A stretch of 47,514 nucleotides of DNA from Actinomycetota bacterium (GCA_947371865.1 CANBRH010000005.1:1-47514); one strand, 5' to 3'. Shown: positions 1 through 8,069, counted from the first letter of the stretch. Notes: generated by a model not told the origin, from the sequence alone. Made by a program: numbers and translations.

Positions 1-53
1 AATCGCACAGCCATAAATCGCACAGCCATAAATCGCACAGCCATAAATCGCAC
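1..53 (+). repeat. 15-bp tandem repeat, 3.5 copies, in coding frame
   Basis: The unit AATCGCACAGCCATA occurs three times without mismatch, followed by the first eight bases of a fourth copy. It may extend beyond the left edge. The period is a multiple of three, and the frame is open into the TadE-like gene, so it reads as Asn-Arg-Thr-Ala-Ile repeats just ahead of that protein's membrane segment. Confidence 0.9.
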
Positions 54-453
54 CTGCGATCGCGACTCCGGCAGTGCTATTCTTGAATTTCTCATGCTGG
101 CGCTTCCGCTATTTCTTCCCTTAATACTTTTCCTTACTAATGTCACTCATAAATCACAGATGGAATTTGATGCAAACAATCTCGCCAGGCAATTGATTCG
201 AGCCTACGAAACTAGTCCGGAACTTGCCCTGGCGCCGCTGAGACTTTCGAAGGTGGAGCAGGCTTTTGAAGAACACATCCTTCTACCTCACGGAATAGCC
301 GTGCCCGCCTCTTACTCGCTTAATTGTTCTTCTGATCCTTGTTTAACACCCGGCTCTCGAATTGAGTTGACCGTCACCCTCACGTCGGCGAAAAGCTCTG
401 AATCGACGAGGGCGAAAGTTATCGAATATGTAGACCAATGGAAGAGTTCATGA
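1..453 (+). CDS. TadE-like pilus assembly protein, 5' end outside window
   Basis: The frame ending at 453 is open back to base 1, so the start lies upstream or the first ATG at 94 is internal. Read from base 1 it gives NRTAI repeats, then a polar stretch RDSGSAILEF, then a strongly hydrophobic helix (about codons 28-45). A polar segment with Gly-Ser and Glu just before a single N-terminal helix is the pattern of TadE/TadG minor pseudopilins, which are exported by the Tad (Flp pilus) machine. The C-terminal part is extracytoplasmic and carries two cysteines (CSSDPC) that could form a disulfide. The next gene has a similar layout, so both probably belong to the end of a tad operon. Starting at ATG 94 would cut off the Gly-Ser/Glu signature, so I prefer the longer frame. 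Confidence 0.65.
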   Translation, partial: NRTAINRTAINRTAINRTCDRDSGSAILEFLMLALPLFLPLILFLTNVTHKSQMEFDANNLARQLIRAYETSPELALAPLRLSKVEQAFEEHILLPHGIAVPASYSLNCSSDPCLTPGSRIELTVTLTSAKSSESTRAKVIEYVDQWKSS

Positions 454-503
454 AATTGGTCTCCACGAAGATGCAAAATGACTAAAGAGGGGACAAGTGG
501 AAT

Positions 504-1001
504 TTGAAAATCAACGGGACCCATCAGAAAGGCACATTGAATTCGGACTCGGGTTCGCTCTCGATCTTTATCTCGGCTCTCTTTTTCCTGACCTTGATTT
601 TCTCGTTCGAATCTATTGATATCGCAAATTCCTACTTAGCAAAACGCCATCTCATCCAAATCGGTGAGGCTGCGATCCAAAGTGGCGCACACGAAATCGC
701 AATGGATCGCTATTTCAATAGCGACTTCACTATAGAAAGTTCTACTTCGGGGGTTGCACGGTTTCGCGTTCCCATTGACTGCGTAAGTGCTCGTGCAGCT
801 TTTGAAAAGGAAATCCAAGTTGAACGACTCGGTAGCCAATCTATAAAGACGACTGAGTGGACTTGCCTAAACGACGTACTCACAGCCAAGATAAGTGCCG
901 AAATCCAGCCTCCATTAGCCGTTCCCCTGCTTTCGGATTTAACTGGCACCTTGATTCCGATCGAGGCCGAGATTTCGGCATCGTCGGTAATTGGCAGCTG
1001 A
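504..1001 (+). CDS. TadE/TadG-like pilus protein
   Basis: A 165-residue protein with one N-terminal membrane helix (about residues 20-40) preceded by a Ser/Asp/Gly-rich segment, then a soluble domain with two cysteines. This is the layout of Flp-pilus accessory pseudopilins (TadE/TadG class, known as 'helicase/secretion neighbourhood' proteins in Actinobacteria). The start is TTG at 504; the only in-frame options lie between a stop at 483 and this codon. AGAGGGG at 486-492 gives a ribosome site at a slightly long distance. It follows the partial TadE-like gene by 50 bp on the same strand. Family assignment rests on architecture rather than on a strong motif. Confidence 0.55.
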   Translation: MKINGTHQKGTLNSDSGSLSIFISALFFLTLIFSFESIDIANSYLAKRHLIQIGEAAIQSGAHEIAMDRYFNSDFTIESSTSGVARFRVPIDCVSARAAFEKEIQVERLGSQSIKTTEWTCLNDVLTAKISAEIQPPLAVPLLSDLTGTLIPIEAEISASSVIGS

Positions 1002-1043
1002 CCTTCAGAATTTCCTTTGGGTAAAACCCATTACTCTCTACCT

Positions 1044-2150
1044 GTGGCCGCCCGCGAATTCGAACTCGAGATCAAGAACCTCGATGTCACCTTGGCGGCG
1101 ATCGAACAAGTCCTCAATCTCCCCAAATTGATGCAGGATGCGGAAGAACTTGAGGCCGAAGCCAGCGCCCCTGACCTTTGGGATGATCCCGAGAAGGCCC
1201 AAATAGTCACAAGTCGCCTCTCACGGGTCCAGGTGGTTATCACCCGCGTTTCCACGATTCGTCGTCGCCTGGATGATGTCCCGATTCTGATTGAACTTGC
1301 CCGCGAAGAAGGTGATGAAAAGGCTCTACTCGATGCTGGACACGAACTCGATGACGTCACGAAGTCCATCCGAGACCTAGAAGTTCAAACCTTGCTCAGC
1401 GGCGAATATGACGAACGCGATGCGCTGGTCACCATTCGCTCTGAAGCTGGGGGAGTCGAAGCCGCTGACTGGGCCGAAATGTTGATGCGCATGTACCTGC
1501 GCTATTGCGAACGCCACCATTTCAAAGTGGATGTACTTGAAACCTCTTATGCAGAAGAAGCCGGCATTAAGTCCACCACCTTTCGCGTTAGCACTCCTTA
1601 CGCGTATGGAACTCTCTCTGTTGAACAAGGCACCCATCGTCTCGTGCGCATCTCGCCTTTCGATAGTCAAAGTCGCCGCCACACTTCATTTGCTGGCGTC
1701 GAAGTCGTTCCCGTTGTTGAACAGAGCGATCACATTGATATCGATGAAAAGGAAATTCGCGTCGACGTGTACAGATCATCTGGACCTGGTGGTCAAGGTG
1801 TAAATACAACTGACTCGGCCGTCCGCATCACCCACCTGGCTTCAGGCATCGTGGTCTCCTGCCAGAACGAGCGCTCGCAAATTCAGAACAAAGCCACCGC
1901 GATGGCAGTTCTCCAGTCAAAGCTTTTGGAACGTCGTCGCCAAGAGGAGCGCGCTCGCATTGATGCTCTCAAGGGTGATAACTCCGGCTCGTGGGGTAAC
2001 CAAATGCGTTCTTATGTCTTGGCGCCGTATCAAATGGTCAAAGACTTGCGAACCGATTTCGAAGTTGGAAATCCGGCAGGCGTCCTAGATGGCGATATCG
2101 ACGGTTTCATCGAAGCAGGCATCAAGTGGCGCAAGCGCAGCGAGGGCTAG
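1044..2150 (+). CDS. prfB: Peptide chain release factor 2
   Basis: Class I release factor that recognises UGA and UAA and triggers hydrolysis of peptidyl-tRNA. The GGQ catalytic loop (SSGPGGQGVN) lies at residues 249-251 and the RF2 codon-recognition tripeptide SPF at about 204-206, counted from GTG 1044. These match the positions known for E. coli RF2 and support that start over the upstream TTG at 1017, which would add nine residues. Neither start has a clear Shine-Dalgarno. The frame is continuous, so the autoregulatory +1 frameshift seen in many bacterial prfB genes is absent. It precedes ftsE-ftsX, a common actinobacterial order. Confidence 0.95.
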   Translation: MAAREFELEIKNLDVTLAAIEQVLNLPKLMQDAEELEAEASAPDLWDDPEKAQIVTSRLSRVQVVITRVSTIRRRLDDVPILIELAREEGDEKALLDAGHELDDVTKSIRDLEVQTLLSGEYDERDALVTIRSEAGGVEAADWAEMLMRMYLRYCERHHFKVDVLETSYAEEAGIKSTTFRVSTPYAYGTLSVEQGTHRLVRISPFDSQSRRHTSFAGVEVVPVVEQSDHIDIDEKEIRVDVYRSSGPGGQGVNTTDSAVRITHLASGIVVSCQNERSQIQNKATAMAVLQSKLLERRRQEERARIDALKGDNSGSWGNQMRSYVLAPYQMVKDLRTDFEVGNPAGVLDGDIDGFIEAGIKWRKRSEG

Positions 2151-2190
2151 TTTCTCGGTAGTTTCCCGTTTTCCAACGGAGAGTTTCTCT

Positions 2191-2260
2191 CCCCACATCT
2201 CACGCCGCACCATCCTCACCTGGAGCACCTGCCCCACATCACACGCCGCACCATCCTCAC
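2191..2260 (+). repeat. 29-bp direct repeat in C-rich intergenic spacer
   Basis: The prfB-ftsE gap (2151-2470, 320 bp) has no convincing gene. It is C-rich with very few G on the plus strand from about 2190 to 2340. Two 29-base copies (2191-2219 and 2232-2260) differ at one base and share CACGCCGCACCATCCTCAC; period 41 bp. Further CCCCACCTG units follow to about 2320. The minus-strand and plus-strand open frames across it look like composition artefacts. Confidence 0.8.
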
Positions 2261-2470
2261 GTGGCCCATCCATCCCGCCTTCTTCACATCGCATGCCCCA
2301 CCTGCCCCACCTGCCCCTCAGGCTCACCCACCTCTCAGGCTCAATTAATCTTTCTAACACCCGTTTTGGCGCGTATTTCCGCCTGATTGAGAGGCTTGCT
2401 ACCTAAACTGGGCGTTCTGTAGGGGAGTTCCGCCTGGATATTTCCCACTCATGACTTAAACGAGGTGCTT

Positions 2471-3160
2471 GTGATTCGCTTTGAGAACGTAACCAAGATG
2501 TATCCCAAACAGGAGCGTCCAGCTCTTGATGGGGTCGACCTGGAAATCCTCAAGGGTGAGTTCGTCTTTCTGGTGGGGCTTTCGGGTTCAGGTAAGTCCA
2601 CCTTCCTTCGCCTGGTCTTGCGCGAAGAGAAGCCGACTTCCGGAAATATCGTGGTCGCCGGCAAAGATCTCAATACCCTTTCCAAGCACAAGGTCCCTGA
2701 ACTCCGTCGTCAAGTCGGCACCGTTTTCCAGGATTTCCGTCTTCTTCCTAACAAGACCGTTGCTGAAAACGTGGCTTTCACTTTGCACGTTCTTGGATAT
2801 TCGCAGAAGGAAATCAACCGCGAAGTTCCAGAAGTCCTTGAACTCGTTGGTTTGGAAGAAAAAGCAGATCGCAAACCGAACGAACTTTCAGGTGGCGAAC
2901 AACAGCGCGTAGCGATTGCTCGTGCCTATGTCAGCCGTCCAACTATTTTGATCGCAGATGAACCGACTGGAAATCTAGATCCCGCAACTTCTGTCGGAAT
3001 TATGAAATTACTCGATCGGATTAACCGCGAAGGCACCACAGTGGTCATGGCTACTCACGATTCTGGAATTGTCGATCAGATGCGCAAGCGCGTTATCGAA
3101 CTCGAAAACGGTCACGTTGTTCGAGATCAAGTCCGTGGCGTCTACGGATATACGGGTTAA
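2471..3160 (+). CDS. ftsE: Cell division ATP-binding protein FtsE
   Basis: ATPase of the FtsEX complex, which sits at the division septum and controls peptidoglycan hydrolases from the cytoplasmic side. Visible: Walker A GLSGSGKST, Q-loop FQDFRLLPNKTV, signature LSGGEQQRVAIARAY, Walker B ILIADEPTGNLD and the switch histidine in MATHDSG. The start is taken as GTG 2471 (V-I-R-F-E-N, typical FtsE N-terminus) because ACGAGG at 2460-2465 sits five bases upstream; GTG 2465 would overlap that site. About 229 residues, normal length. Stops 9 bp before ftsX, so the two are cotranscribed. Confidence 0.95.
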   Translation: MIRFENVTKMYPKQERPALDGVDLEILKGEFVFLVGLSGSGKSTFLRLVLREEKPTSGNIVVAGKDLNTLSKHKVPELRRQVGTVFQDFRLLPNKTVAENVAFTLHVLGYSQKEINREVPEVLELVGLEEKADRKPNELSGGEQQRVAIARAYVSRPTILIADEPTGNLDPATSVGIMKLLDRINREGTTVVMATHDSGIVDQMRKRVIELENGHVVRDQVRGVYGYTG

Positions 3161-3169
3161 GGGGTAGAG

Positions 3170-4072
3170 ATGCGCTCGCGTTTCGTATTTGGCGAAGTTC
3201 GAATTGGTTTACGTCGAAACCTGACTATGACTTTTGCAGTAATGATTACCGTTGCAATCTCCTTAACGTTGCTGGGTATTGGTTTGCTGGCAAATTCGCA
3301 GGTTCGAGTTATGAAGGATTATTGGTACGACAAGATTGAAGTATCCGTCTTTCTCTGCGGCACACTTTCTGAATCTCCTTCGTGCGCTGGCGGTCCAATA
3401 ACACCGGACCAACGCCTTGCCATTCAGACTGATTTGCAGGCGCTTCCAGTCGTTCAAAAGGTTTATTACGAATCTCAGTCGGAAGCATTTGCTCATTTCC
3501 AAGAGCGCTTTAAGAATTCAGCGATCGCGCAAAATGTAACGGCTGATCAGTTGCCAGAATCCTTCCGTGTGAAGTTGAAAGACCCTACGAAATTTGCAGT
3601 GATTCAAAGTGCGTTCTCAGGTCGTCCAGGCGTCGACACCGTTCAAGATCAACGAACCATCCTTGAAAAATTCTTTAAGTTGTTAGGCGTCCTTCGAGAT
3701 GGTGCCCTTGGTATCGGTTTTGCCAGCGTGCTCACCGCGGCACTTCTTATCAGCAATACCTTACGAATTGCTGCCTTCAATCGCCGCCGCGAAACTGGCG
3801 TCATGCGCCTTGTCGGCGCCTCCTCGTTCTCGATTCAACTACCGTTCTTGCTAGAGGGAATCTTCTCCGCGATCGTGGGCTGGTTAGTGTCGACGGGATT
3901 GCTCTCACTCTTTAAGTTGCTGGTCGACACCAAAGTCGCGCCACTCTTGTCGTTCACTCGCTTCTTTACATGGAGCGATGTTTGGGTTTCCTCAGGCATT
4001 CTCCTCGGTACCGGTTTCGTTGTTTCTTCATTGGCATCCGTTCTAACACTTCGCAAATACCTGAAGGTCTGA
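3170..4072 (+). CDS. ftsX: Cell division permease-like protein FtsX
   Basis: Membrane partner of FtsE that passes the ATPase signal to cell-wall hydrolases. A 300-residue protein with the expected layout: cytoplasmic N-terminus, first membrane helix at about residues 18-42, an extracellular loop of about 120 residues with two cysteines near the start (LCGTLSESPSCAGG), then three helices in the C-terminal third. The cytoplasmic RRRETGVMRLVGAS segment is the FtsX/MacB coupling region. ATG 3170 is preceded by AAGGGG. Directly downstream of ftsE. Confidence 0.95.
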   Translation: MRSRFVFGEVRIGLRRNLTMTFAVMITVAISLTLLGIGLLANSQVRVMKDYWYDKIEVSVFLCGTLSESPSCAGGPITPDQRLAIQTDLQALPVVQKVYYESQSEAFAHFQERFKNSAIAQNVTADQLPESFRVKLKDPTKFAVIQSAFSGRPGVDTVQDQRTILEKFFKLLGVLRDGALGIGFASVLTAALLISNTLRIAAFNRRRETGVMRLVGASSFSIQLPFLLEGIFSAIVGWLVSTGLLSLFKLLVDTKVAPLLSFTRFFTWSDVWVSSGILLGTGFVVSSLASVLTLRKYLKV

Positions 4073-4271
4073 CGCCCCACAGCTAAATGGTTTTCCGGTG
4101 TTTCAACGACTACGAAAAGTCCGCAGCGATCGACTTTTCCCCAACAAGTCGCGGTTTCTGAGCGTGAATATCTGACCAAGCGGGCCAACTTTTTCCTTGT
4201 CCCACGCACTTAGTACGCTAACCGTCCTGACGGTCCCAACCGGGATCCCGCGCGAAGGGTGGTACCAGTTT

Positions 4272-5429
4272 ATGGCTGCCCCCATCGCCCAACTCTTCAA
4301 AGGGACCAACCGCGCAGCACTTATTGGGCTTCTTTCGTTGACCTTGGTTAGTGGAATCGCTGCGGGTGATTACATCGGCCAATCCCGTCATCGTTCAACG
4401 GTGGATGAGGCGCTCTCTACCGTAGTAAAACGAGACCCGTTGGCGCCAAAACGCGCGGTGCTCGAACGCGCAGCCATCGAAGCGATACTCAAGGCTTCAG
4501 GTGACCGATGGTCAAACTACTTTCCAGTCCAAAGCGTTGACCTCTTTAACTCCGAAATTCAAGGACGCTACAGCGGCGTCGGAATCTGGTTGCGTAAGAA
4601 CGCGTCAGGTGTACTAGAACTCTCCAGCGTCCAACCTGGAAGCCCAGCAGCTATCGCTGGTCTGAAGGTGCGCGATCTTTTGGTCTCGGTTGATGGCGTT
4701 TCTGTATCAACCGCCACGGTGCCAACAGCCGTTGCTGCATTACGCGGTAAACCAAAATCGATCGTGAAGATTTCAGTCGAGCGAGATCAATCCCCGATCA
4801 ACATTTCCATCACCCGTGCCGCCGTCTTGACGGGCGATGTTGTTGCCACGCAAATTGCGCCGAGGATTCTTTATCTTCAGGTCTCGGCCGTCTCTTCCCA
4901 TTCGGCCGATGACGTTGCGACTGCACTGCGTAAGTATTCTCATTCAAAAGGAATTATTCTTGATCTCCGTGATAACCCCGGCGGGCTCATCGATGTCGCC
5001 GTAAAACTGGTTTCCAATTTCCTCAATGTAGGAACTGTTGTCTCCTACAGCCGCAAAGGCGAAGACGATCGCATTCTTAGTTCTACTAATTCCTCTCCCG
5101 ATACCGCTCCGATGACTGTACTAATTAATCGTTCAACGGCCAGCGCTGCAGAAGTCATGGCTGCCGCTTTGCAAGATCGAAATCGTGCTGTCTTGCTTGG
5201 TGAAAAGAGTTACGGCAAAGGCACGGTTCAGGAAGTCATTAGCCTCATGGATGGTTCACAAATTGAAGTAACCATCGGGAAATATCGCACCCCTTCTGGC
5301 ACGGTCATCGATGGCGTTGGTGTCAAACCAGATTTATCGGTTGCAGAATCTGGCGAAATCGCTAAAGCGCTCCAAGTGCTAACCGGGTTGGCAAGCCTAG
5401 ATACCAGCGGAAAAATCACGAAGAAGTAA
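4272..5429 (+). CDS. S41-family C-terminal processing protease with PDZ domain
   Basis: Secreted or membrane-anchored serine protease of the CtpA/Prc family, which trims the C-termini of envelope proteins. Starting at ATG 4272 (AGGGTGG upstream), the protein has an uncleaved-signal or anchor helix (AALIGLLSLTLVSGIAAG), a PDZ domain around residues 80-165, and the S41 core. The catalytic dyad is visible as Ser291 (RSTASAAE) and Lys316 (EKSYGKGT), 25 residues apart as in characterised family members. The TTG at 4197 would add 25 residues ahead of the helix with no signal-like character. It lies between ftsX and smpB, a recurrent actinobacterial position, but its substrate is unknown. Confidence 0.9.
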   Translation: MAAPIAQLFKGTNRAALIGLLSLTLVSGIAAGDYIGQSRHRSTVDEALSTVVKRDPLAPKRAVLERAAIEAILKASGDRWSNYFPVQSVDLFNSEIQGRYSGVGIWLRKNASGVLELSSVQPGSPAAIAGLKVRDLLVSVDGVSVSTATVPTAVAALRGKPKSIVKISVERDQSPINISITRAAVLTGDVVATQIAPRILYLQVSAVSSHSADDVATALRKYSHSKGIILDLRDNPGGLIDVAVKLVSNFLNVGTVVSYSRKGEDDRILSSTNSSPDTAPMTVLINRSTASAAEVMAAALQDRNRAVLLGEKSYGKGTVQEVISLMDGSQIEVTIGKYRTPSGTVIDGVGVKPDLSVAESGEIAKALQVLTGLASLDTSGKITKK

Positions 5430-5449
5430 TCGCCCGATTAGTTTTTTTT
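5427..5449 (+). terminator. Weak terminator after S41 protease gene
   Basis: A short hairpin (TAATC, loop GCCC, GATTA) overlaps the stop codon and is followed by eight consecutive T. The stem is only five base pairs and AT-rich, so termination efficiency is uncertain. Confidence 0.45.
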
Positions 5450-5577
5450 AGCAACTTACCAAACGACTTAACCCGGGAAAATCCCCGCTTGCAAGCAAGG
5501 CTTTCTTGGCCAATTTCTCTTTGACTGCCTGAAAATGCAACTCGTGAAAAGCTCGTCCAAGCTGGAGCGTAAACAAG

Positions 5578-5583
5578 TACCCT
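5578..5583 (+). promoter_or_regulatory. -10 element (TACCCT) placing smpB transcript start at its ATG
   Basis: TACCCT ends six bases before the smpB ATG, the spacing at which transcription would begin at or next to the start codon. There is no Shine-Dalgarno in between. The same GTACCCTTAGA string occurs upstream of the tmRNA gene (6105-6115). No good -35 is seen. Confidence 0.5.
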
Positions 5584-5589
5584 TAGAGC

Positions 5590-6072
5590 ATGGTGAAGCA
5601 AGAGGGTAGAAAATTGATCGCGCAGAATAAGAGCGCGCGCCATAACTACTTCATCGAAGAAGTTTATGAATGTGGTTTGGTGCTTACTGGTACGGAAGTG
5701 AAGTCGCTTCGTGCAGGCAGGGCTTCTCTGGTCGATGGCTTTGCCATGGTGCAAGATGGCGAACTTTGGCTGAGCGGCGTCCATATTCCCGAGTACACCC
5801 AAGGAACGTGGACCAATCACACGCCAAGGCGGGACCGCAAGCTCTTGCTCCACAAGCGCGAGATTGCGAAACTCTTTGGAGCCACTAAACAAGGTGGATT
5901 GACCTTAGTTCCGCTCTCCCTCTACTTTAAAGATGGCAAGGCCAAGATTGAATTGGCGCTTGCTAAGGGTAAGAAATCCCACGATAAGCGTTCGGATTTG
6001 ATGGAAAAGCAGGCAAACCGAGAAATTACTCGTGAATTGTCGCGCCGCACTTCGGGAAAATCTGAGCGCTAA
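5590..6072 (+). CDS. smpB: SsrA-binding protein SmpB
   Basis: Binds the tRNA-like domain of tmRNA and brings it to ribosomes stalled on truncated mRNA. The 160-residue protein has the family core: KLIAQNKSARHNYFIEE near the N-terminus, LVLTGTEVKSLRAGRASL, and a basic C-terminal tail (KRSDLMEKQANREITREL) that enters the mRNA channel. The GTG one codon downstream (5593) is an alternative start. The partner RNA, ssrA, begins 86 bp downstream on the same strand. A -10 hexamer six bases upstream of ATG suggests a leaderless mRNA. Confidence 0.97.
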   Translation: MVKQEGRKLIAQNKSARHNYFIEEVYECGLVLTGTEVKSLRAGRASLVDGFAMVQDGELWLSGVHIPEYTQGTWTNHTPRRDRKLLLHKREIAKLFGATKQGGLTLVPLSLYFKDGKAKIELALAKGKKSHDKRSDLMEKQANREITRELSRRTSGKSER

Positions 6073-6105
6073 CTAACCATACTTCGCGAATGTTCCCCGA
6101 GTCGG

Positions 6106-6111
6106 TACCCT
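6106..6111 (+). promoter_or_regulatory. Probable -10 element for ssrA
   Basis: TACCCT lies 47 bases before the mature tmRNA 5' end, in the short gap after smpB, and is set in the same GTACCCTTAGA context as the smpB promoter. A precursor leader of about 40 bases would then be trimmed by RNase P. No convincing -35 hexamer was found. Confidence 0.45.
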
Positions 6112-6158
6112 TAGAACACAACTACATATGGAAAAAGCTTCATTATCTTCATAATCAT

Positions 6159-6530
6159 GGGGGTGAACGGTCTCGACTGTAATGTTTGGGACAGGTGAAG
6201 CGGGCCGAGGAAGCCGGGATGATCTCGTTAACCAATAACCCTGGCAAAAAACTAAGCGCCAGTACAACTGCCGCTGATTTCGCTATCGCTGCCTAAGCGA
6301 TCTAAGTGAATCCGTTAGCCCGAGTGTGCTCTCGACTCGGATGCTAGCGCCGCTAGAGAGCTTTACCTGATGATGGTGTTGCAGACGCCATTGGGGACAT
6401 CACTCTGTAACTGAGTTCGTTGACTACATGTGTTCGTGAGAGTCTGGACTGAGAAAACGATGAGGACACTACGCCCGTAGAAGCCCTGTTTTAGTGTTAT
6501 AGGACCCGGGTTCGATTCCCGGCACCTCCA
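6159..6530 (+). ncRNA. ssrA: tmRNA (SsrA), one-piece
   Basis: Transfer-messenger RNA that rescues stalled ribosomes and tags the product for proteolysis. The 5' end GGGGGTG pairs with CACCTCC at 6523-6529, including the G-U pair at position 3 typical of tmRNA, and the T-arm reads GGGTTCGATTCCCGG. The 3' CCA is not encoded (CACAA follows). A tag frame ends FAIAA-stop at 6296. By comparison with the mycobacterial AAGC-GCA context, the resume codon is probably GCC at 6258, giving a 12-residue tag ASTTAADFAIAA. It lies directly downstream of smpB, and a strong terminator follows. Confidence 0.95.
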
Positions 6531-6547
6531 CAATAAAGCGACTAATG

Positions 6548-6594
6548 AGTAAGCCCGCTTTCTCAGATACGAGAAATGCGGGCTTACTTTTTTT
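6548..6594 (+). terminator. Rho-independent terminator after ssrA
   Basis: Inverted repeat AGTAAGCCCGCTTTCTC / GAGAAATGCGGGCTTACT around the six-base loop AGATAC, followed by a run of T ending at 6594. The A-rich 5' flank is too weak to be sure that it also works for the convergent dehydrogenase gene. Confidence 0.9.
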
Positions 6595-6616
6595 CTGATT
6601 TTGCCTTTATCAATTT

Positions 6617-7672
6617 CTACCGAGCAATGGCCACTTTCAGTGCCTTCGTTTCGGCCGCCCTGCTAAAGGTGTCATAGGCTTCCAAGAATTGATCGAAGTT
6701 AAATCGATGAGTAACCAACTTTTGTGCCGGTAATTTCTTGCCTTCGATTAACTTCAAAAGCATTGGCGTGGTGTTGGTATTGACCAATCCCATGCTGAGA
6801 AAGATGTTTTGAATCCACAGGCTTTCAAGATGTAGTGGAACCTCTTTGCCGTGAACACCAACATTTGCAACGTGGCCACCGGGGCGGACTATTTCAGTTG
6901 CCATACTGAAGGTAGTTGGAACTCCCACTGCTTCAATGGCGACGTCAACACCTGCCCCATCTGTTAGGGCAAATACATCCTTCTTCCAGGTTGCCGTGCC
7001 TGAAAGTACGGTGTCGGTAGCTCCGAACTCACGTGATTTCTCTAACCGATTGGCATCTAGATCGATAGCGATAATTTTTGCCGCGCCGTAAAGGCCAGCG
7101 GTCGCAATAGCAGCTATTCCAACGGGTCCAGCGCCAATAACGGCAACTACGTCGCCTGGTTTCACTCCTCCGTACTGAACTCCAATTTCAAATCCGGTTG
7201 GAAAGATATCGGAGAGCATCACTCCTTCTTCATCCGTGACACTTACGGGGAGCTTGTACAACGAATTCTCTGCGTACGGCACGCGGACAAATTCCGCTTG
7301 AGTGCCATCTATCAGGTGCCCGAGGATCCATCCCATACCGGATGCACCTTCTTCGCCCAGACAGTGAGAGTAGAGGCCTATCTTGCAATTGCTGCAGGAG
7401 CCACAAGATTTGATGCAAGAAATAATGACTCTATCGCCAACCTTAAAATTGGTAACGGATGACCCGACGGCAGTGATCTTTCCTACCCCTTCGTGGCCAA
7501 GGATTCGGCCTTTGGTTACGGCCGGCACATCCCCTTTAAGAATGTGCAAATCTGTCCCACAAATTGTGGTTGTATCGAGACGAACGATCGCATCTGTCGG
7601 ATTCTGGATAACGGGATCTGGGACATCAGTCCAAGACTTGATGCCAGGGCCACCATAAACAAGTGCCTTCAT
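6617..7672 (-). CDS. Zinc-dependent alcohol dehydrogenase family protein
   Basis: Medium-chain dehydrogenase/reductase, 351 residues, normal length. Visible: catalytic zinc ligands in TICGTDLHILKG and GHEGVGKI, the structural zinc cluster CGSCSNCKIGLYSHC, and a Rossmann motif VAVIGAGPVGIAAIATAG followed by an acidic residue (IAIDLDANR), which favours NAD over NADP. It oxidises an alcohol or reduces an aldehyde, but the substrate cannot be read from sequence; the threonine dehydrogenase, sorbitol dehydrogenase and formaldehyde dehydrogenase relatives share these features. It is a single gene, convergent with ssrA, with a long regulatory gap upstream that it shares with yceI. Confidence 0.88.
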   Translation of the reverse strand: MKALVYGGPGIKSWTDVPDPVIQNPTDAIVRLDTTTICGTDLHILKGDVPAVTKGRILGHEGVGKITAVGSSVTNFKVGDRVIISCIKSCGSCSNCKIGLYSHCLGEEGASGMGWILGHLIDGTQAEFVRVPYAENSLYKLPVSVTDEEGVMLSDIFPTGFEIGVQYGGVKPGDVVAVIGAGPVGIAAIATAGLYGAAKIIAIDLDANRLEKSREFGATDTVLSGTATWKKDVFALTDGAGVDVAIEAVGVPTTFSMATEIVRPGGHVANVGVHGKEVPLHLESLWIQNIFLSMGLVNTNTTPMLLKLIEGKKLPAQKLVTHRFNFDQFLEAYDTFSRAAETKALKVAIAR

Positions 7673-8069
7673 TTTGAATACATGCCTCTCAGAAACTTCG
7701 CAAAACGACTTTGCTTGTTAATGCTTCGCTCAACAGAGACCAAAGTAAATAGCAATCGGGCACAGTCTCCTGTGATCTTGGAATAAGGGGGGCACCTCTT
7801 CAATGGAGATTTCGATTTCAATTTTGTTGCGCATTATTTGCATGTGAAATCTCTTCTCGTGGCTTAAATCACTTAAGTAATTACTTTTCACATTCATTAC
7901 TCAGAATTCCCGTTTACATGGCGGGGGTCAACCCACGCTGTGGATACTTGTTCACTTCAAGTTCATGGTCAAATTGGGAATAGTTGAACTTTCAATAGTG
8001 TTAGTGTTAGAGTAGTTGAAGTTTCAACTATTAATATTTAAACCATTCAATGATTCTAGGAGTTCAGAA
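7673..8069. other. Divergent intergenic region between dehydrogenase and yceI
   Basis: About 400 bp without a gene, markedly AT-rich towards yceI. It holds an inverted pair GAGATTTC (7805-7812) / GAAATCTC (7847-7854) and, close to yceI, an imperfect palindrome at 7981-7998 (TAGTTGAA-CT-TTCAATAG) plus the perfect palindrome at 8013-8030. An open frame reaching in from 8016 is not the real yceI start. Confidence 0.7.
8013..8030. promoter_or_regulatory. 18-bp palindromic operator upstream of yceI
   Basis: TAGTTGAAGTTTCAACTA is a perfect inverted repeat with a two-base centre. A second, imperfect copy begins 32 bp upstream (7981-7998). The same palindrome with centre AG instead of GT lies upstream of the pirin gene at 10670-10687. 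Size and symmetry suit a dimeric winged-helix repressor such as MarR or HxlR families, which is inference; no such regulator gene is in the window. Confidence 0.75.

Noticed and set aside
2085..2406. Two overlapping frames in the prfB-ftsE spacer
   Set aside because: Composition is dominated by the C-rich repeats and both begin inside prfB; nothing resembles a protein family.
7673..8012. Extra small gene in the dehydrogenase-yceI spacer
   Set aside because: Only short frames occur here, and none has a ribosome site or a hydrophobic or family-like pattern.
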